A DNA stretch of 64,000 nt, taken from NCBI RefSeq assembly GCF_030756675.1, contig NZ_JAVBXD010000022.1, forward strand, positions 1 to 64,000, given 5' to 3'. The notes beneath the pieces were generated by a model, which saw only the letters and a list, made by a program, of their open reading frames with translations, did not search any database and was not told the origin of the DNA. Shown here one piece after another: positions 61,019-64,000 of the stretch. Source of the stretch: Bacillus multifaciens (GTDB lineage Bacteria > Bacillota > Bacilli > Bacillales > Bacillaceae_G). The position numbers were made by a program, and so were the translations under genes. How positions within the stretch are numbered: position 1 is the stretch's first letter; each line of letters starts with the position of its first letter.

Positions 61019-62443
61019 ATGGAAACAAAAAAATGGGGTTTATGGATTTTAACAGCATTCGTTGTTGGAAATATGGTTGGTGGCGGCGTGTTTATGCTTC
61101 CGGCAAATTTAGCACAAGTATCTGGACCAATGGGATCTACACTTGCATGGACAATTACCGGGCTAGGTGTATTTATGATTGCACTCGTGTTTGGAAACTT
61201 AGCAATGCGAAAACCAAATTTAAAAGCAGGTCCGCAAAGTTATGCCGAGGCAATGTTCACTTCACCAAAAGCTGGTAAAGTTGCTGGTTATAGCATGGCG
61301 TGGGGATACTGGGCGGCAAACTGGGCGGCAACAGCTTCTGTCATTATTTCATTTGCAGGATATTTATCTACATTTTTCCCAGTTCTGCAAAGTAAACAAG
61401 TTTTGTTCACGACAAATGGTTTCTCATTAGAACTAGGAAAAGCCTTAACATTTGCTGTATGTAGTGTGATGCTATGGGGCATTCAATATATTCTTTCGCA
61501 AAATATTGATCGTGCTGGTAATATGAATTTACTTGCAACTGTTGCTAAAATTATTGGCTTTACGATGTTTATTATCATTACATTATTCATTTTTAATGCA
61601 GCGAATTTCGGCGATGGGCAAACGTTTATGGATGAGGCTGGAAAATCTATTCCATTAGGCGGACAAATCAATGCTGCTGCTATCGCAACACTTTGGGCGT
61701 TTATTGGTATTGAATCAGCTGTTATGCTTTCAAACCGTGCAAAGTCACAGAGCGATGTAAAAAAGGCAACGATTTTCGGATTAGTAATTGCTCTTCTTAT
61801 TTATGTAGCCATTACATTGTTAACAATGGGTGCTCTTCCACAAGAGGCGCTAAAAGGATCACAAAAACCATTAGTTGATGCATTAAACATGGCGATCGGT
61901 AATAAAGGTGCATACATTATGGCCTTTCTAGCACTTGTTTCTCTATTCGGTTCTACAGTAGGCTGGATCGTTGTAAGTGCAGAAGTTCCATATCAAGCAG
62001 CAAAAAGCGGACTATTCCCTGCATTCTTTGGAAGAACAAATAAAAAAGGAAGTCCGAAAAACTCATTGTTATTAACAAATATCATGACACAAATATTCTT
62101 ATTCTCTACCATTTCTGGGTCAGTATCAGAAGCGTATAACTTTGCAATTGTTGTCGCTACGCTTGCTTATTTAATTCCATATCTTGTTTCAACAATGTAT
62201 CAATTAAAACTCGTTATTACTGGTGAAACATATAACAACATGCAAGGCTCTCGCAAATTAGACGGAGTCATCACAGTACTTGCTCTTCTTTATTCCATTT
62301 GGGTTATTAAAACAGGAACAGCTGATATGAAAACTTTCTTACTAGGAATCGGATTATTTGTAATTGGACTCGTTCTTTATCCATTCATTATGAAAAATAC
62401 AATTGAAAATAAACCAGATACACTTGATACAAAAGTCAGTTAA
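61019..62443 (+). CDS. APA-family amino acid transporter (basic amino acid type), His-attenuated
   Basis: 474 residues, twelve membrane segments of the basic amino acid/polyamine antiporter family: VVGNMVGGGVFMLPANLAQVSGP near the N-terminus and LWAFIGIESAVMLSNRA (about 220-236) are the family blocks. Relatives exchange arginine/ornithine, lysine/cadaverine, arginine/agmatine or histidine/histamine. Its control by a histidine leader peptide points to histidine or a derivative as substrate, probably uptake when histidine is scarce; this is inference. AAAGGAG precedes the ATG. No decarboxylase is adjacent. Confidence 0.85.
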   Translation: METKKWGLWILTAFVVGNMVGGGVFMLPANLAQVSGPMGSTLAWTITGLGVFMIALVFGNLAMRKPNLKAGPQSYAEAMFTSPKAGKVAGYSMAWGYWAANWAATASVIISFAGYLSTFFPVLQSKQVLFTTNGFSLELGKALTFAVCSVMLWGIQYILSQNIDRAGNMNLLATVAKIIGFTMFIIITLFIFNAANFGDGQTFMDEAGKSIPLGGQINAAAIATLWAFIGIESAVMLSNRAKSQSDVKKATIFGLVIALLIYVAITLLTMGALPQEALKGSQKPLVDALNMAIGNKGAYIMAFLALVSLFGSTVGWIVVSAEVPYQAAKSGLFPAFFGRTNKKGSPKNSLLLTNIMTQIFLFSTISGSVSEAYNFAIVVATLAYLIPYLVSTMYQLKLVITGETYNNMQGSRKLDGVITVLALLYSIWVIKTGTADMKTFLLGIGLFVIGLVLYPFIMKNTIENKPDTLDTKVS

Positions 62444-62445
62444 AT

Positions 62446-62482
62446 TGAAAAACACTAGCTCATTCAGGAGCTAGTGTTTTTT
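62446..62482. terminator. Bidirectional terminator
   Basis: AAAAACACTAGCTC / GAGCTAGTGTTTTTT between convergent genes. Confidence 0.9.
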
Positions 62483-62497
62483 CAGCTACGTATTCAA

Positions 62498-63220
62498 CTA
62501 TTGTTTCCCTTTTAACATACGATATGCTGCAAATCCAGCGATTCCAAATCCAGCAATTGCAGAGAATTGCCATAATGTTGGTCCATTATCAATATAGATC
62601 CAGCCATCTCTGTCTGGAACCCAATCGATTGTATTTTTCGCTGGGCAAACTTGTCCACTTACGTTTGATTTTAATGCAAAGCGAATTTCCCTTTGCTTAT
62701 CTAACCCAAATTCTTTTAAGGGGACTCGGAATTCTATTTGCTTCTTATTACTACTCACGGAAAGAGTTTGTTCTTGAAAACTTCCCGCTGTCACTTTTAC
62801 AGCATATTGGTTTCCTTTTCCAACATTACCTACCCATACAATTGGATAGCGATACTTCATCATTTGACATTTCCCATTAATTTCTACATATTCCCACTTC
62901 TCTTGTCCACCTTGCGCGGCATCTGGAAACACAACATGAAATGTCCAGCTATCTTTATGATGTCCTGCTGCTTGTCTCTCTACATATAAATATAAATATT
63001 CACCGTCAGAATAATATTTAACACCCGTAATATCTTCATGATTCATTCCATTTGGTACATCACCTTTTATATCGGAAATATACGGCATATTAGTCCAATC
63101 AGAAAAATTTCCGTCAATTGTAATAGGAGGTTGCTTAGTGGCTGCGAATACTTGTAGTTTAGCGATATATAATACACTTACAATTACTAAAAATGACACA
63201 AGTAGTTTTCTATATTTCAT
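62498..63220 (-). CDS. Secreted CBM9/DOMON-like protein with Firmicu-CTERM-like anchor
   Basis: 240 residues: signal peptide (about 1-27, VFAAT), a beta-sandwich (about 30-205) with the sugar-binding-type opening ITIDGNFSDWTNMP and two Cys (KCQMM, VCPAK), then PTLWQFSAIAGFGIAGFAAYRMLKGKQ (a Pro-anchored hydrophobic segment ending in a basic tail). This tail resembles the Firmicu-CTERM sorting signal linked to the exosortase-like enzyme XrtG, as I remember the family. It follows a GT2 gene separated only by a bcr1-like element. GGAGGAG precedes the ATG. Confidence 0.7.
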   Translation of the reverse strand: MKYRKLLVSFLVIVSVLYIAKLQVFAATKQPPITIDGNFSDWTNMPYISDIKGDVPNGMNHEDITGVKYYSDGEYLYLYVERQAAGHHKDSWTFHVVFPDAAQGGQEKWEYVEINGKCQMMKYRYPIVWVGNVGKGNQYAVKVTAGSFQEQTLSVSSNKKQIEFRVPLKEFGLDKQREIRFALKSNVSGQVCPAKNTIDWVPDRDGWIYIDNGPTLWQFSAIAGFGIAGFAAYRMLKGKQ

Positions 63221-63234
63221 GGTAAATCTCCTCC

Positions 63235-63390
63235 ATAAAGTGAAACTTTAATCAGTGGGGGGGTCTTCATCCCCCACTGATTATTAGTTGAACCAATCGG
63301 GCTTTTACGGACAGTTTATCTCCCGCCTAACTTCTTTGCTTTCGCTGAATTTTGAGGTGGGAGTATTACTGTCCGTTAATGCGGGATAAA
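63235..63390. repeat. bcr1-like element, canonical 156-bp form, inside an operon
   Basis: ATAAA at 63235-63239 and 63386-63390. One border directly touches the TGA stop of the glycosyltransferase (63391-63393), the other directly touches the SD GGAGGAG of the following gene. All bcr1 internal palindromes are present. Confidence 0.85.
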
Positions 63391-64000
63391 TCATTTACTA
63401 TCGCCGCCATTCATCCATTTCTTCAATTTAAAATAGAAAGAAAACCGTTTCTTTATTCTCTTACTAATCATCTGCATTTCTTCACTTAATGTGCGCGTAT
63501 TCCAGTTTGCTCTTTCTTCCTTTGCGTTAATCGTTCCAGCAATGCGGCAAAAGAAGACAAACATTCGATAAAACGGAAGTAGAAATACTGTGTATAGATG
63601 TTTACGCATATATTTCTTTATCTTTGGCTGTGACTTCAAATACAATTTTGAAACAAAATAAAACAACAACGAATTTGCGACATAGGCAAAGTAAAGAATC
63701 ATATTTGCTGTTACAATTAAATACAATGGATAATCCAAAAACATTAAATATACGAGCGCAAAGATCCAAATCATTCTCGAAAAAATTAATGTATGGTCTT
63801 TAATCATTGTATAGCGAAGGACATCTAAACTACCTCGCATTTTTTTCTTTAACAATGTATTAAATAAAGCGGTAACTTCTATTCCCCCGCGTTGCCAACG
63901 TTGCCTTTGCATGTATAGACGGTCCACTGATTCGATTGGATCTACATAGAAAAAAGCGTCCTCGCATAATGCTATTTTTCCATTGTACATAAGACGAATT
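63391..64000 (-). CDS. Family-2 glycosyltransferase, C-terminal part (5' end beyond window)
   Basis: About 203 codons remain, in frame to the window edge, so the start is outside; the internal ATG at 63990 is not the start. The GT2 processive motif Q(Q/R)xRW appears as QRQRWQRGG (near 28-36 of the visible part) preceded by CEDAFFYV. Two or three membrane segments (about 70-120) and a basic C-terminus follow. The layout fits membrane-bound polysaccharide synthases, and, next to a Firmicu-CTERM-like protein, the XrtG-associated glycosyltransferase family (TIGR03111 as I recall it). Confidence 0.75.
   Translation of the reverse strand, partial: IRLMYNGKIALCEDAFFYVDPIESVDRLYMQRQRWQRGGIEVTALFNTLLKKKMRGSLDVLRYTMIKDHTLIFSRMIWIFALVYLMFLDYPLYLIVTANMILYFAYVANSLLFYFVSKLYLKSQPKIKKYMRKHLYTVFLLPFYRMFVFFCRIAGTINAKEERANWNTRTLSEEMQMISKRIKKRFSFYFKLKKWMNGGDSK

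Overview
The window comes from a low-GC Gram-positive chromosome, almost certainly a member of the Bacillus cereus group. Supporting signs are a sortase A closely resembling the B. anthracis enzyme, a tricistronic GerA-type germinant receptor operon, an aa3-type menaquinol oxidase operon, eight copies or relics of a TTTAT-bounded palindromic repeat that matches the B. cereus-group element bcr1, and about eleven copies of a second ~150 bp interspersed repeat. Strain identity cannot be fixed from the sequence alone.

Layout. 1-230: 5' end of a 16S rRNA gene (minus strand) with its leader and tandem promoters. 0.4-10 kb: an RND exporter, a PhoP-box-controlled pstS-pstC-pstA phosphate importer that lacks pstB, and feoA plus a naturally split feoB behind a 26-bp palindromic operator. 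10-15 kb: GerA/B/C receptor operon with a tiny trailing ORF, then an M20 amidohydrolase. 15-20 kb: repeats, a small membrane protein and qoxABCD. 20-28 kb: amino-acid and purine permeases, a C39-like lipoprotein and an ECF sigma/PadR/FtsW-like operon. 29-38 kb: a secreted GATase-like protein, peptide transporter, sortase A, secreted beta-propeller, XRE/DUF2178 pair, 3D-domain wall protein and a soluble chemoreceptor. 38-44 kb: a c-di-AMP (ydaO-type) riboswitch before two small ORFs, MarR/MFS and XRE/membrane pairs, and another MFS gene. 44-47 kb: a decayed zone with an IS200/IS605-like right-end relic, an unidentified pseudogene, fsa, and a collapsed ribose operon (rbsR and rbsC relics, intact rbsK). 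47-60 kb: MarR/EmrB-type pump, OsmC, amino-acid permease, glnQHMP-type ABC importer, AGCS symporter, kinase-like protein, MFS and LysR. 60.5-62.4 kb: a histidine leader peptide with attenuator in front of an APA-family transporter. 62.5 kb to the end: a secreted protein with a C-terminal membrane anchor resembling Firmicu-CTERM, and the C-terminal part of a family-2 glycosyltransferase.

The main theme is nutrient acquisition: phosphate, ferrous iron, peptides, purines, glutamine and at least five amino-acid permeases, several preceded by CodY-like boxes. A second theme is repeat-driven remodelling of 3' gene ends: bcr1-like elements sit at or inside stop codons of several genes. The items most worth following up are the four-histidine leader peptide attenuator at 60781-60949, the c-di-AMP riboswitch with an unusual downstream target at 38173-38666, the IS605-like right-end relic at 44286-44545 and its possible relation to bcr1, and the putative XrtG/Firmicu-CTERM locus cut by the right edge.
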